A program made the translations under genes and the position numbers. Source: Cyanophora paradoxa (Eukaryota; Glaucocystophyceae; Cyanophorales; Cyanophoraceae). From it: DNA of 64,000 nucleotides. The stretch covers positions 1 through 64,000 of the forward strand of contig QPMI01000435.1 in assembly GCA_004431415.1 (NCBI GenBank), read 5' to 3'. Position 1 is the stretch's first letter. Each line of letters begins with the position of its first letter. Shown piece by piece: positions 19,183-28,868 of this stretch. Below the pieces are notes generated by a model. The model was not told where the DNA came from. It did no database searches and was given only the letters and a program-made list of their open reading frames with translations.

Positions 19183-20253
19183 TTATGTGGCGCTAATCAG
19201 CATTCCTCCAAAGTGCGATCGATTGGTGTATACGATTGCAGCAGTGGAATTATTGTATATTCGTATCCAATCATTTGCAGCAAGGTTGATGATGCATTCA
19301 TATGATATAGGTAATAGTGACATTGAGGAAGCAAAAGTTGCTCTTGCCTCATATTCTGATGTTGTTCCATTTTTTCGAAGATTCAGAACAATCTCAGATG
19401 CAGTAGTGGTTGAGATTATCACTTGGAAACAGAAGTAATAATTTCCTGCAACAGGAGCCGTAAAATTCCCTAATGTTGAACCATTGAAGTTGTTTCCATG
19501 GTTGATAAGAACTCCTGAAAATAGAATATTTGTTCCAGTTGCTCTTGAAACTGTTGATTCTGCTGCATTTGGAGCCATAACAGAAGCCATAAAACGAGGG
19601 CAACCATTTCGTTTCAGATAGCTACCTGATGAAAATACGATTGCCTCTCTATTTGATGGTGTTGTTTGAATATTTTGTAATGTCACAATTGCGCTTCCAT
19701 TTCGTTTGTAAATAAAGTTGGTATCTGCAATTGTGTCACTCTCAGGAGTTGTTAATCTTGTTGACAGTGTGAGAGTTCCATACTGAATACTTCCTGATAG
19801 ACCACCATTTAAGTTCATCAACCCTGAAAATGAACTTGTCCCACTCACATTCAATTGATTTGCTGTAACAGTCCCCACCACAATTGCTCCATCACCAATG
19901 TAGGCTCCTCCACTTTTAACTACAAGAGCAGAAGTATTACTTGTGTTACCAAAAGTAACTATCTGAGCTGTGGTGAACCCACCCACATTATCATATATTG
20001 CTGAATCGGGAACAACTTGACCGGCTTGAACCTGATTTTTATTCGAGATTATAATACCTGTGGTTCTTATCTTGCCTCCATTTCGATCACATCTAATCTC
20101 TTTAACTCTGAGTATATTATTCTCTGTGAAAGAGGTATTGCTTGAAGTTTCAGTGCAAATATTTCCGGGTGTAGAGTCGACTACTTCATGAGAGGTGCTA
20201 TGGAGTGATTTGGCTGCAAGTTCATAGTTTGGGATTTCTAATAGAGAGGTCAT
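19183..20253 (-). CDS. Spike protein with C1q/TNF-like head, second copy (element C)
   Basis: About 356 residues from the internal ATG at 20253, which follows a short T/A-rich leader; an upstream in-frame ATG exists at 20289. The anchor (KEIRCDRNGGKIRTTGIIISN, GGAYIGDGAIVVG), linker and C1q-like head (LGNFTAPVAGNYYFCFQV) parallel the gene just downstream, so the pair arose by duplication. The heads differ more than the anchors, as expected for proteins under receptor-driven selection. Confidence 0.75.
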   Translation of the reverse strand: MTSLLEIPNYELAAKSLHSTSHEVVDSTPGNICTETSSNTSFTENNILRVKEIRCDRNGGKIRTTGIIISNKNQVQAGQVVPDSAIYDNVGGFTTAQIVTFGNTSNTSALVVKSGGAYIGDGAIVVGTVTANQLNVSGTSSFSGLMNLNGGLSGSIQYGTLTLSTRLTTPESDTIADTNFIYKRNGSAIVTLQNIQTTPSNREAIVFSSGSYLKRNGCPRFMASVMAPNAAESTVSRATGTNILFSGVLINHGNNFNGSTLGNFTAPVAGNYYFCFQVIISTTTASEIVLNLRKNGTTSEYEARATFASSMSLLPISYECIINLAANDWIRIYNNSTAAIVYTNRSHFGGMLISAT

Positions 20254-20272
20254 CTTTATAATTACAAGATAG

Positions 20273-23200
20273 TTAAATTGCGACAGCAATGTAATGGATT
20301 GTTACAGTAATGCCTGGTCTGTCAAAAGAACTTAATGGAACTATGTCAAGCTCACAAGTGAAATAGCTACTGTAAACTTGTTTAAGCCTAACATACATTC
20401 GGTAGTAGTAGGCTGTCTCATTGTGTTGTATACCGGTTGTTACAATAGGAGGGTTAGCAAAGCTGCTGTTGAAATTAATAGTGAGGTTAAACCTATGGTC
20501 AGGGTTTGCCCAAAGATAAGGAGTAGTGTAAACATACGTTCCTGCTTGAATTTTCCCATTAAAATATGCATTAAGTTGACTGGTAAGATCTGCTTCTGTT
20601 AAACATCTACTAATAGTAGCATTATTGGAAGGGTTCATAGCATAGAAATTTCTTGCATAAGCATTTCCACGAACAAGTAAGGTTTTATCATAATAATTCT
20701 GCGAATTGTGGAAGAACCATGTTTCATCAAACATAGGTCCTGCTGGTTCTACTATCTGACCCGATCCTACATACATTGTGTTGTTGGCTCTAATAGTGGT
20801 TGCTGTAAAGGGATCAAGAGTTGGTCTATTGGTCAGGTCATTGTAGTTGCCCGAGAAAATCGCTGGTTTGTTATAAATATCTGTATTCCAATCATGAGTG
20901 TGTGCAAAATCTGTAATCTCTGCCTTTGTGTGATTGTGGGCAAAATCTGTAATCTCAGCCTTTGTGTGATTGTGTGCAAAATCTGTAATCTCTGATTTTA
21001 CATGATTGTGAGCAAAATTCGTAATATCTGCTCGGGTGTGAAAGTGTGCAAAATCTGTAATTTGCGATTTTGTGTGAGTATGTGCGAAATCTATGATTTC
21101 TGCCTTTGTGTGGGTGTGTGATCTATTATTAAGGTCGAGGAAGCTACCGGAAAATGCAACAGGGTGTAGATTTGCTGGGTGGGTTTGTTTATGAGATCAT
21201 TATAATCTCCTGTGAATGAAATAGTTTTTAGTTCACCCCTTCCTACATAATCAGAAGGTAAATCAATTTTCATAGGCATAATAGCAGGATCAATAGGAAT
21301 CTCGTACTCAGCTCCTGGGTGAACCACAGGGAAGGTTTGATTACTTTCAGTGTGAACAAAAAAGTTGTCAGCAGTCACTGTTCCGTCAATAGTTCCTCCT
21401 GTCAAGGGCAGGTAATTCCCTGTCACAGCTAGACCTGCAATAACTATAGCAAGCTCTGTTTCATCTACATAGTTTTGGGCTTGAAGGTAATCCTCTGTTA
21501 CCACTCTTGATATGGTCTCATTGTGAATATTCTTTGCTGCTGCCCTCTGATTGATTTCTAAGACACCTTCACCCACTCCACCATTATAATTCGTTTTTAT
21601 CCATGATATCTCGCATCTCTTGTAATCATCTCGATTTCCAATTAGGGCATTTGGTAACAGTCTTTCTCTGGTAAAGATTAATTTGGGTCTTGAACTATCT
21701 AAGTCACTCACATCAGTAACATTAATTTGAATTGCTGCATCTTTGTCATCATAGTTTGCTGGATCAGATGGAAGCGATAATATTAAACTATCTGTCATCG
21801 GGATGTCATCAGCATAGTAACTGGTAAGATAGATACCTGGGTTGGTGTCCATCAAACCGAAATTTCCGCCTGCTGCGACAATCTGCATCCGTGTAGGAGG
21901 TCTGATGTATAGCTCACCCTCCATTGTGGTACCGGCATCTATTCCCCTGCGATTCAGGTAATATTCGCTTAAAAGTAATCTTTGTTCGATGTTAATATTT
22001 TGGTAGAGACTCACACCATTTGTCCCATCAGTTAAAACATTACCTGTTGATGCAAAGGTAGGCTGTAAATCGATTTCATCCCAATTATGCCTATGATTTT
22101 CAGGCGGAAACTCAGGTGGAATTCCATCGATATCGCCCCAATCATGCCTGTGATCTTCAGGTGGATATTTCTCAGGTTTACCCAAGATCTCATCCCAATC
22201 ATGGTTGTGATCCTCTGGTGGATATCTCGCTGGTTTGTTGTTGATCTGTTCCCAATCTGGAAAGAACTCAAAAAGCTCCGGTTGTAATCCATCTGGTAAA
22301 AACTCCTCATGGGGTTCATAAGGTTGCTCATAATCCACAACTGGTGGTTCGAGACCATCTGCTAAATATTCCTCATGGGGTTCATAATTCTGTTCATACT
22401 GATACTCTTGTGGATCTAAACCATCGGGTAAATACTCTTCCTCATTTGGGTCGAATTGATCATACTCATACTCTTGCGGGTCGAAACCGTCAGGTAAAAA
22501 CTCTTCCTCATCTGGGACAAATTGGTAATCATCAAGCTCTAATATATCGATTTCAGGAGGTAAATACTGTTCATCTATTTGTTTTTTCGGTTCGAAGATA
22601 GGTTTATTGCGAACTTGCTCCCAACTGACAATATGTTGACCGAAAGGAACTGTCTCATCAGCAACTCGCTCTCGACCAGGTCCATCCGGGATTGGCGGCT
22701 TTGGTAACCCTGGAAGAGGTGGTATAGGGACAATAGGTCCGAAGTAGTAGTTGAAAATGTTGATAACCTGCTCTTCAGTGCTAACCTTCTTACCATCCTG
22801 ATAAATATTAGTTCCATGAATATTTCTCCACTGCCTGGTGCGAAGCCCTAGGTCATATCTATCATGCAATGCCGGGAGCAGGTGCCTGTCAGCCTCAATC
22901 AAGATAGAGCCGAAGGTGCATCCAGGAATATCGAACCTGGTGGCTGGCTCGGTATCGATTTGATTTACATCAAACCCGAAAAGAAGATTTGCTTCTCGTG
23001 CATCGGTATATAGTAGATCCCAGGGGAACGGCTGAATTTGTGATGCAAGCACTGATATTGCAGCATCTTCGCCAAGGAGAATTCGCCCAGTGATTTGAGC
23101 CGCAGTTTTGTTTGCGACATCATTTGATTCATCAATTAGACGTAGAGCTGATGTATGGACCCCTCTATCATTTTGGAGCCTAAATATCAATCTACCAGAA

Positions 23201-23505
23201 TCATACTTGGAGACTGTGCCTGAGGAGGCAATTCGCAGGTGTCGTGGCAACGCCCTGGACCCAATAATTTCAGCAACAAAGTTCTCAGTGGGACCAAGAC
23301 AGAATCTCTGTGCAATATCTGGGGCACCAACGTGAGAGTTCCGCAGAATTAATGCAGCTGGTCGACTAAACTCGGTCCTGTGGATGTCACGATCAGCATT
23401 GAAGTCTGCCAAGATGCTTCCAAAAACGCGAATATTAATGAGTCGATCATCAACGAAATCTGGAGATCTACGAAGTGGCACTGGCTTCTTCAAGATGTAG
23501 GACAT
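20273..23505 (-). CDS. Long phage-like fibre with lectin-like tip (element C, one frameshift)
   Basis: About 1077 residues. N-terminal 280 residues are shared with the element E fibre (YDLGLRTQWRNIHG-type segment with LLPALHDRYDLG). Acidic repeats follow, of the form EEYLPDG.DPQEYEYEQ (residues about 310-410), then H.H repeats (DWDEILGKPEKYPPEDHRHD, 420-480). Next come NYLPLTGGTIDG, a typical phage tail-fibre motif, and a run of HTHTKAEITDFAHNH units (from 21140 down to 20880). The C-terminal 165 residues resemble an H-type lectin fold. One C is missing from a CCC run near 21178, splitting the frame. It replaces the S74 tip of its element E homologue. Confidence 0.75.
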
Positions 23506-23528
23506 TTTTATATAAGCCCCTTTTAAAA
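23506..23528. promoter_or_regulatory. 23-bp bidirectional promoter between fibre and lipase
   Basis: Only 23 bp separate the two start codons. The stretch contains TTATATAA-like and TTTTAAAA-like boxes, one for each direction. The same divergent fibre-lipase pair in element E is separated by 49 bp. Confidence 0.5.
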
Positions 23529-25013
23529 ATGAAGGTCATTCTCTCGTTATCAGGTGGAGGTGCTCGTGGTATAATTATTGCCAGAATTCTGCAACGGATT
23601 GAGGCGATTACTGGGAAAGCAATACCACAGCTGTTTGATTTCTTTGCAGGCACCTCAACAGGGGCAATAATAGCGGCCGGATTGGCGATCCCATCAACTC
23701 CAGGCTCTGTTCTTGCTTACCGATATTCTGCAGGTGATATCTTGAGTCTATATCAAACGAACCTGCCAACAATATTTGCAAATCCAAGATCACTCACAAG
23801 CTTGCTCTCAGGAAGCCGCTATGATGCAAATCCTCTGGAGTCGGTGCTTACAGACGTTGCCCTGGACTACACAATTGCAGAATCGACAAAAGACGTATTA
23901 ATTACAGCATTTGATACAGTTCGGATGCAGCCCGTAGTTTTCACCAAAGATGGGCCATACTCGAGCACGCTGATTCGTGATGCAGTTAGAGCATCTTCTG
24001 CAGCGCCAACATTCTTTCCACCGAAGGTTCTAGGAGACAAAAACCTTGTTGACGGGGCCATCGCCTGTTTGAATAATCCCTCAGTTGCTGCACTCAGCCA
24101 CGCCAGCAAAATTTATGATGCAGAGGATCCAATTGTTCTTGTGAGCATCAGCTGTGGTGAGGTCCAAGCTAGTGAGCAACTGACTGCAGGCTTTTCGAAT
24201 GCAGAGACGTCAGGCTGGGGCGCCCTGGGCTGGATCCTATCCCTCTCAGGCAGCCCTATTATTTCTATGCTAATGGCTGGGAGCGAGCTGGAATCGCACT
24301 TTCAAATGCAGGAGCTGCTTCCAGTTGATGCAGATAGGAATCTCACTAGATACTGGCGTTTAAGTGTTCCGCTGCCAGCTGCAGTCATGAGCAAGCTTGA
24401 TGATGCCTCCCCATCGAATATTTCTTATTTGATTTCCACAACTGATTTATGGCTGAAACAAATCGAAATAAATGCTAAAATAAATGCACTCTGCAGCTTT
24501 CTATTGGCGAACTACGACCTACTGAACGATGAGAGACTAATCATATCGTCTACTTTAACAGTTGAGCCGCCATTTGATGTCAACTGGTTTATAATTCCAG
24601 ATGCAAACATCATAAGCAACGACTTTGAGGAATTGCACCCACCTTCTCATGTGCGACCCAACTCAACAGGGTTCCAAGGTGGCACTCTACCTAATCCCTG
24701 GATCAGAGTCGAATTTCCAAAGCCTTTTGAGCTACATCAAATCATTATGTATGGACCAGCTTTTGCTGCCGGAGTCCTACTTAATTTCAGCATTCTGACC
24801 AACTTAGGATATTTACGAGACGGGGCACTATTTGAAAACACAGTCCTAGCAAATGTGCTTGCTGCGAACCCAACAATGACAGGCTTCGATCTAATGCATA
24901 GTGACTCGCATTTGATCACCCCACAGGTATATAACTATGTGCAAATTATAACAAACGAATTTATAAATGTGAATGCATTCCGGCTTGATTTCCGGGGACG
25001 TTACATTAATTAG
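23529..25013 (+). CDS. Patatin-like phospholipase with C-terminal discoidin-like domain (element C)
   Basis: A 494-residue protein from the ATG at 23529. The oxyanion motif GGGARG is at residues 9-14, the nucleophile elbow GTSTG at about 41-45 and the catalytic DGA at about 175, which together make the Ser-Asp dyad of patatins. Residues about 380-494 (WIRVEFPKPFELHQIIMYG to the C-terminal FRLDFRGRYI) resemble an F5/8 type C (discoidin) module, which in other proteins binds glycans or lipids. Divergently paired with the fibre. A role in breaching host membranes during entry or exit is inferred. Confidence 0.85.
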   Translation: MKVILSLSGGGARGIIIARILQRIEAITGKAIPQLFDFFAGTSTGAIIAAGLAIPSTPGSVLAYRYSAGDILSLYQTNLPTIFANPRSLTSLLSGSRYDANPLESVLTDVALDYTIAESTKDVLITAFDTVRMQPVVFTKDGPYSSTLIRDAVRASSAAPTFFPPKVLGDKNLVDGAIACLNNPSVAALSHASKIYDAEDPIVLVSISCGEVQASEQLTAGFSNAETSGWGALGWILSLSGSPIISMLMAGSELESHFQMQELLPVDADRNLTRYWRLSVPLPAAVMSKLDDASPSNISYLISTTDLWLKQIEINAKINALCSFLLANYDLLNDERLIISSTLTVEPPFDVNWFIIPDANIISNDFEELHPPSHVRPNSTGFQGGTLPNPWIRVEFPKPFELHQIIMYGPAFAAGVLLNFSILTNLGYLRDGALFENTVLANVLAANPTMTGFDLMHSDSHLITPQVYNYVQIITNEFINVNAFRLDFRGRYIN

Positions 25014-25338
25014 GCGGCGGCATGAATGCCCAGGAAATCAGAGAGAGTCCAAGACGTGTTGGAATAGTTCTGCCAGATTTATCTTTCTCCCAAAATGGTG
25101 CTCCATTACGCCCTCCCAGTCGCCTCTTTATGTAATTCTCTCTTCGCTGATACCAAGTTGTGTTTTTGGTTGCGAGCTCCTTTTTGATTCCGTCAGGACC
25201 GAATCGGCGGTAAGCTTGCAGAAAACCTAGGTTTGTTTGTGTGCTTGGCTTATCTCCAATCGCAACAAGTGATACTTTTTTGTCCCGCATCAACGGCAAG
25301 TACTTTTCAATCTGAGCTATGGGCATCAACTGCGACAT
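25006..25338 (-). CDS. Conserved-looking basic protein, unknown function (element C)
   Basis: A 110-residue basic protein. Residues about 70-105 form a compact motif, WYQRRENYIKRRLGG then PFWEKDKSG and TRLGLSLISWAF. I do not recognise it. Its end overlaps the convergent lipase stop by 8 bp, showing how tightly genes are packed. No counterpart was seen in element E. Confidence 0.55.
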   Translation of the reverse strand: MSQLMPIAQIEKYLPLMRDKKVSLVAIGDKPSTQTNLGFLQAYRRFGPDGIKKELATKNTTWYQRRENYIKRRLGGRNGAPFWEKDKSGRTIPTRLGLSLISWAFMPPPN

Positions 25339-25398
25339 TTTTTTATATATTGTTCCAAGAAATAAAACGGGATGAAGGCTTGTCTGCGACTTTTCAAA

Positions 25399-26336
25399 TC
25401 AGTTTGTCTGGCGACTTTCCCTAGTAATGAACTGTAGCTCCCCAGACCATGGCAATCCATTCAGTAATACATCATCACCATCTCTGTCTACAATGCGCAG
25501 TCGCAAGGAAGTCAGCACAAGACGCTCTTCGATGGGGATCCATTCGTCTTGATGATCCTGATTTATATAAACGAATTTGCCAACGTCCTGACTCATTTGA
25601 ATTCGAGCAAGCCCGTAGTTGCACATTGTTTTGGCCCCACGGCGAAGCTTTGAAGCAAATGGTCGAAGCTCTTCACAGACTAGGAATAGATACTGGTCGC
25701 TGTTCATGTCAATTATCTTTGGAAATTCGACAGCATAGCCAAGTGGCTCACTCCGCATTCTTTCGGTGAAATCAACGCCATATTCAGGGTGTGAAGGTGT
25801 TACTGGAATGCCAGCAACCTCGAGATATCGCTCAGCTGCAGTTACTGATCTTTGCCCTCCTTCAATCACGATAGGAGACAGCTGGAGGGGCTCATTTCGG
25901 TTCAGCCCTAGCAGATTCGATAGAGCTTTGAACTGGCAGGTCACTGTGCAGGAACGGTTGCAATAGGCAGACATCTTCAGTGTCTCTGGGTCCCGAAACA
26001 ATTTGAAATATGCTATTACGATTCCCCCAGTTCAAACTTAAACGATAGGCCAAAGTTGTAAAGATCTGTTTCGCCCATATTTGCAGTAGTAATTATACCA
26101 GGCTCAAAAACTGCCAGATTTTCCGTCCAAATGTTGGGGAAGGTGATCGAAAGATACTCATCTCTAATGCTCGTGTAAAGGCTGTTTGCGAACTCACACT
26201 GGGTAAGTCGAACAGCAACTGGATTGATTATAGGTTCATTTATTTCTAGCACAAAGTTTGCCTCTGAATCGATTGGCCTTCTGTCTCTACTGTCAAAGCT
26301 GAGCCTGGCGCAGCGTCGATGCTTGTCTTCGACCAT
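25399..26336 (-). CDS. Penton-like/minor capsid protein 2 (element C, one frameshift)
   Basis: About 312 residues. N-terminus SFDSRDRRPIDSEANFVLEI, then VRLTQCEFANSLYTSI, which matches the 'SxDxRDR ... RL..aeIPNS' pattern of PLV and giant-virus minor capsid proteins. The middle holds LSNLLGLNRNEP. The C-terminal half (SDQYLFLVCEELRPFASK, RIQMSQDVGKFVY) matches the element E homologue at 39882-40813. The frame changes at the GGGGG run near 26030; one base restores it. Head to head with 26364-27320, a distant paralogue. Confidence 0.65.
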
Positions 26337-26363
26337 TTTTATTCTCTAACTGATATAAAAAAG

Positions 26364-27320
26364 ATGCCGACGGACTACGTCTGCATTGCAAGCCACCAAG
26401 CGGATGAGCTGACATCCACCTCAAAATTTAAAGTAAGACTGCCTAAAGTTTATCAGGATGTAAAAGCCGTGCGCCTGGTATCTGCTGAGATCCCCAACAC
26501 AATGAGCACAGTTGATGCACTCGATCCAGCAGAGGACTTAGTGTTTGACACCTATATATATTGGTGCAAATATGATCCTGCAAATGAGGGACCCGACCCA
26601 CCTCAGCCGGGTTTTGGAGCCTGGAATAACATTACAATTCCACCTGGAAATTACGACGTCACCTCGCTTGTGACAAAGATAAACGAAAGGTTGACGGGGA
26701 CTGGTATCACGTGCACGTATAATTCAGCAGTTAAATCAATAGGGTTCACAGCTAGCTTCGAGTTCTTTATTGCTCTGATGTTGGCACCAAACCTGGGTGG
26801 GCGGGAAATCAGAAACTACCAGGCTGTTGCTAGGGCTCAGCGAACTGCAAAGCTGCTAGGCTTGCGATCAATTCTACCGATTCGGTCTAAGGCTTTAACT
26901 GTCGATATTCAATATATAGAAGGCGCTTATGAACCCGATGTCACTCCCGATGATCATGTGCTACTTCGCATTCCTGAAATTGGTGACCTTGTCAGTATGC
27001 CAAATACTTCAATTCCTGGCTTCTTCTCAAAGCTCAGCATTCCCAGCGCCCTCCGTCCAGGCGAAACAGCTTACTATGATTCAACTGAAGCAACTCCTTT
27101 GTATAAGTATGTTTATTCAAAGCTGGACCTCTACTTTGTGACTATTGAGATATACGATTTTATGCAGCGAATCGCTGATTTAAATGGAGCTCCTGTGTCA
27201 TTTATTCTCGAAATTCGTTATGGTCCTGACGAACCCAATGGTGATGTTGTCTACGAACTTGCAAAACTTCAGCTCCAGAAAAGGTCAAAGACATATCCTT
27301 GGATCAATTCGTCAAACTGA
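26364..27320 (+). CDS. Penton-like/minor capsid protein 1 (element C)
   Basis: A 318-residue protein from the ATG at 26364 (TATAAAAAAGATG context). It has KFKVRLPKVYQDVKAVRLVS followed by AEIPNTMS, then the insertion of a long loop, TIPPGNYDVTSLVTKIN and RTAKLLGLRS. The end is FILEIRYGPDEPNGDVVYEL. This is the single-jelly-roll penton/minor capsid type found beside the MCP in PLVs. It is a separate paralogue of the divergent gene at 25399-26336, with only 27 bp between their starts. Ortholog: 40842-42014. Confidence 0.75.
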   Translation: MPTDYVCIASHQADELTSTSKFKVRLPKVYQDVKAVRLVSAEIPNTMSTVDALDPAEDLVFDTYIYWCKYDPANEGPDPPQPGFGAWNNITIPPGNYDVTSLVTKINERLTGTGITCTYNSAVKSIGFTASFEFFIALMLAPNLGGREIRNYQAVARAQRTAKLLGLRSILPIRSKALTVDIQYIEGAYEPDVTPDDHVLLRIPEIGDLVSMPNTSIPGFFSKLSIPSALRPGETAYYDSTEATPLYKYVYSKLDLYFVTIEIYDFMQRIADLNGAPVSFILEIRYGPDEPNGDVVYELAKLQLQKRSKTYPWINSSN

Positions 27321-27337
27321 GTCTTGGTGAAGCGGCA

Positions 27338-27366
27338 GAATTATTTTCTTTCACTGCAATTATATA
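27338..27366 (+). promoter_or_regulatory. Promoter-like motif before the MCP (element C)
   Basis: GAATTATTTTCTTTCACTGC followed by AATTATATA, 5 bp before the MCP ATG at 27372. It is a variant of the AATTATTTTCTC motif seen in elements A and E. Confidence 0.45.
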
Positions 27367-27371
27367 CTTCG

Positions 27372-28760
27372 ATGGATGTTACTCAGAATTTGCAGCGGCT
27401 CGGCCTCAAAGAGCTCCTCACCACACCTCAGGAAGCGAAGGACTTCTTCATGAACAACGAGCTTATGTTAGGTCTAACGAGCCAAACCAAGCCTGTTCGT
27501 GTTGTTGTCAACCCAAGCAATGACTATGGAGACTGCTTCGGAAAGAGGGTTACTTATTTCCTGCCCCGATACAATTTCCTTCAGGGACTCGAACTCCAGT
27601 TTACCCTTCCCGAGCTGACAGCATTTACTGGTGACACTGACCTGGTTCGCACTGGTTATTTGCGATCGGTTGGTGCTCTCGTAAAGCGAATCGAAATCAA
27701 ATATGCTTCCTACAGCTACATTGTCCCCGAGGACTGGCTTGTTCACAGCGCTCTGATTTTCAATGATGATGCTCAGCTCAAAAAGAAATACCGGTCAGGT
27801 GGCTGGCTACATGGAACACCACCGCAGGGGACAAATCGCACTGGAGGTATTTTCAGTGTAAAAATCCCCTGTCCCTGGGAGGGTTCTGTGCTTCCGATTG
27901 GTGCTCTATCTGGCGAGGTTTCCGTCGAGGTTTGGTTCCGTGATCGTGCCCAGGGCTTCGTCGAAACCAGCTATGGTGGTAGGTTTGTAACAGAATATGC
28001 CATAGGCGGTGATGCTTCTAAAGAAGATGGACTTGGGAGCGTGGGAGCTGCTGCTGCATCCCCTGCAAACATCGGCCAGAATATAACTCCCAATGTTCTC
28101 AGTGTCACCCCTGCCAATCCGGAGCTTTCGAATCCAAAGATTATTGCTCATTGCATCAACGTTGATGAGGCCACTTTTGCCCAGGTGATTGAGAAAGTCA
28201 AAACGTCTGGAATCGCAATTCCCGCTACCGATGTCGGCTGGGTTGATGCTGATTCAATTACTTATGCTGGTGCTGGTGCGCCCACCCGAATTAATCTGTC
28301 TCAAATCAGTGGACTTTGTTACGGCCTATTCGTTAGCATTCGCAAGCAGCCAAACATGAACCAAACTGATGGAAAACACAGTGTCCTCAAAACCGAGGCT
28401 AATGCTCGCGATATTACTATTTCCTGCGAATTGAATGGACAGCGGCTTTATTCAAATGAGCCTGTTCCTCTATTGCAAGGTGCTGAACTCATCGCTGATG
28501 TCTTCAAGTGCTCCAATCTCGACGCACCCCTTAATCGGTATGTTCTGACTGGATTGCCATTTTGCATTAGTGGGGATAAATCGATTCGAAATGCTGCTCA
28601 AACTGGTTTCGTAGATCTGACGAACTCCAGCAGCTGCTTCCTGAATATCATGAACCCTGCTGCGTATGATGCTAACAACAAGATTTACGTCCAAATTCGC
28701 GCTCTCCTTCACACTGTCCTAATTGTTGATGCTGCGGGACTGCGGAAAGTTAATCTCTAG
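27372..28760 (+). CDS. Major capsid protein, double jelly-roll (element C)
   Basis: A 462-residue protein beginning MDVTQNLQRLGLKEL. The end of the first half reads IPCPWEGSVLPIGALSGEVS and then VEVWFRD (residues about 165-195). This fits the 'PWF..LPL.AL....V.v.f' signature that closes the first jelly roll in Polinton/PLV and giant-virus capsid proteins. The C-terminus LLHTVLIVDAAGLRKVNL matches the element E protein, and the two align over their whole length. It would form the pseudo-hexameric capsomers. It sits between the penton-like gene and the packaging ATPase, the classic morphogenesis cluster. Confidence 0.85.
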   Translation: MDVTQNLQRLGLKELLTTPQEAKDFFMNNELMLGLTSQTKPVRVVVNPSNDYGDCFGKRVTYFLPRYNFLQGLELQFTLPELTAFTGDTDLVRTGYLRSVGALVKRIEIKYASYSYIVPEDWLVHSALIFNDDAQLKKKYRSGGWLHGTPPQGTNRTGGIFSVKIPCPWEGSVLPIGALSGEVSVEVWFRDRAQGFVETSYGGRFVTEYAIGGDASKEDGLGSVGAAAASPANIGQNITPNVLSVTPANPELSNPKIIAHCINVDEATFAQVIEKVKTSGIAIPATDVGWVDADSITYAGAGAPTRINLSQISGLCYGLFVSIRKQPNMNQTDGKHSVLKTEANARDITISCELNGQRLYSNEPVPLLQGAELIADVFKCSNLDAPLNRYVLTGLPFCISGDKSIRNAAQTGFVDLTNSSSCFLNIMNPAAYDANNKIYVQIRALLHTVLIVDAAGLRKVNL

Positions 28761-28767
28761 TCACAGT

Positions 28768-28859
28768 GTCGCCAGACAAGCTGACTCGCCTGCGGTCGCG
28801 GTTGTGTTTGCCTGCGAATATCAATAGTTGGGCGCAGCCGAGGCAGCTTGTCTGACGAC
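28768..28859. terminator. Long imperfect hairpin between MCP and ATPase (element C)
   Basis: Arms at 28768-28794 and 28833-28859 pair at 24 of 27 positions around a 38-base loop, immediately after the MCP stop. Mimivirus and some virophages end transcripts at hairpins, and this could play that role. No such hairpin is seen at the same place in element E. Confidence 0.5.
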
Positions 28860-28868
28860 TATTTTTTG

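Noticed and set aside
20273-23505. Bacteriophage contamination, because of phage-like fibre motifs
   Set aside because: The gene lies inside a TIR-bounded element with jelly-roll MCP, rve integrase and pPolB. No phage terminase, portal or tail genes occur.
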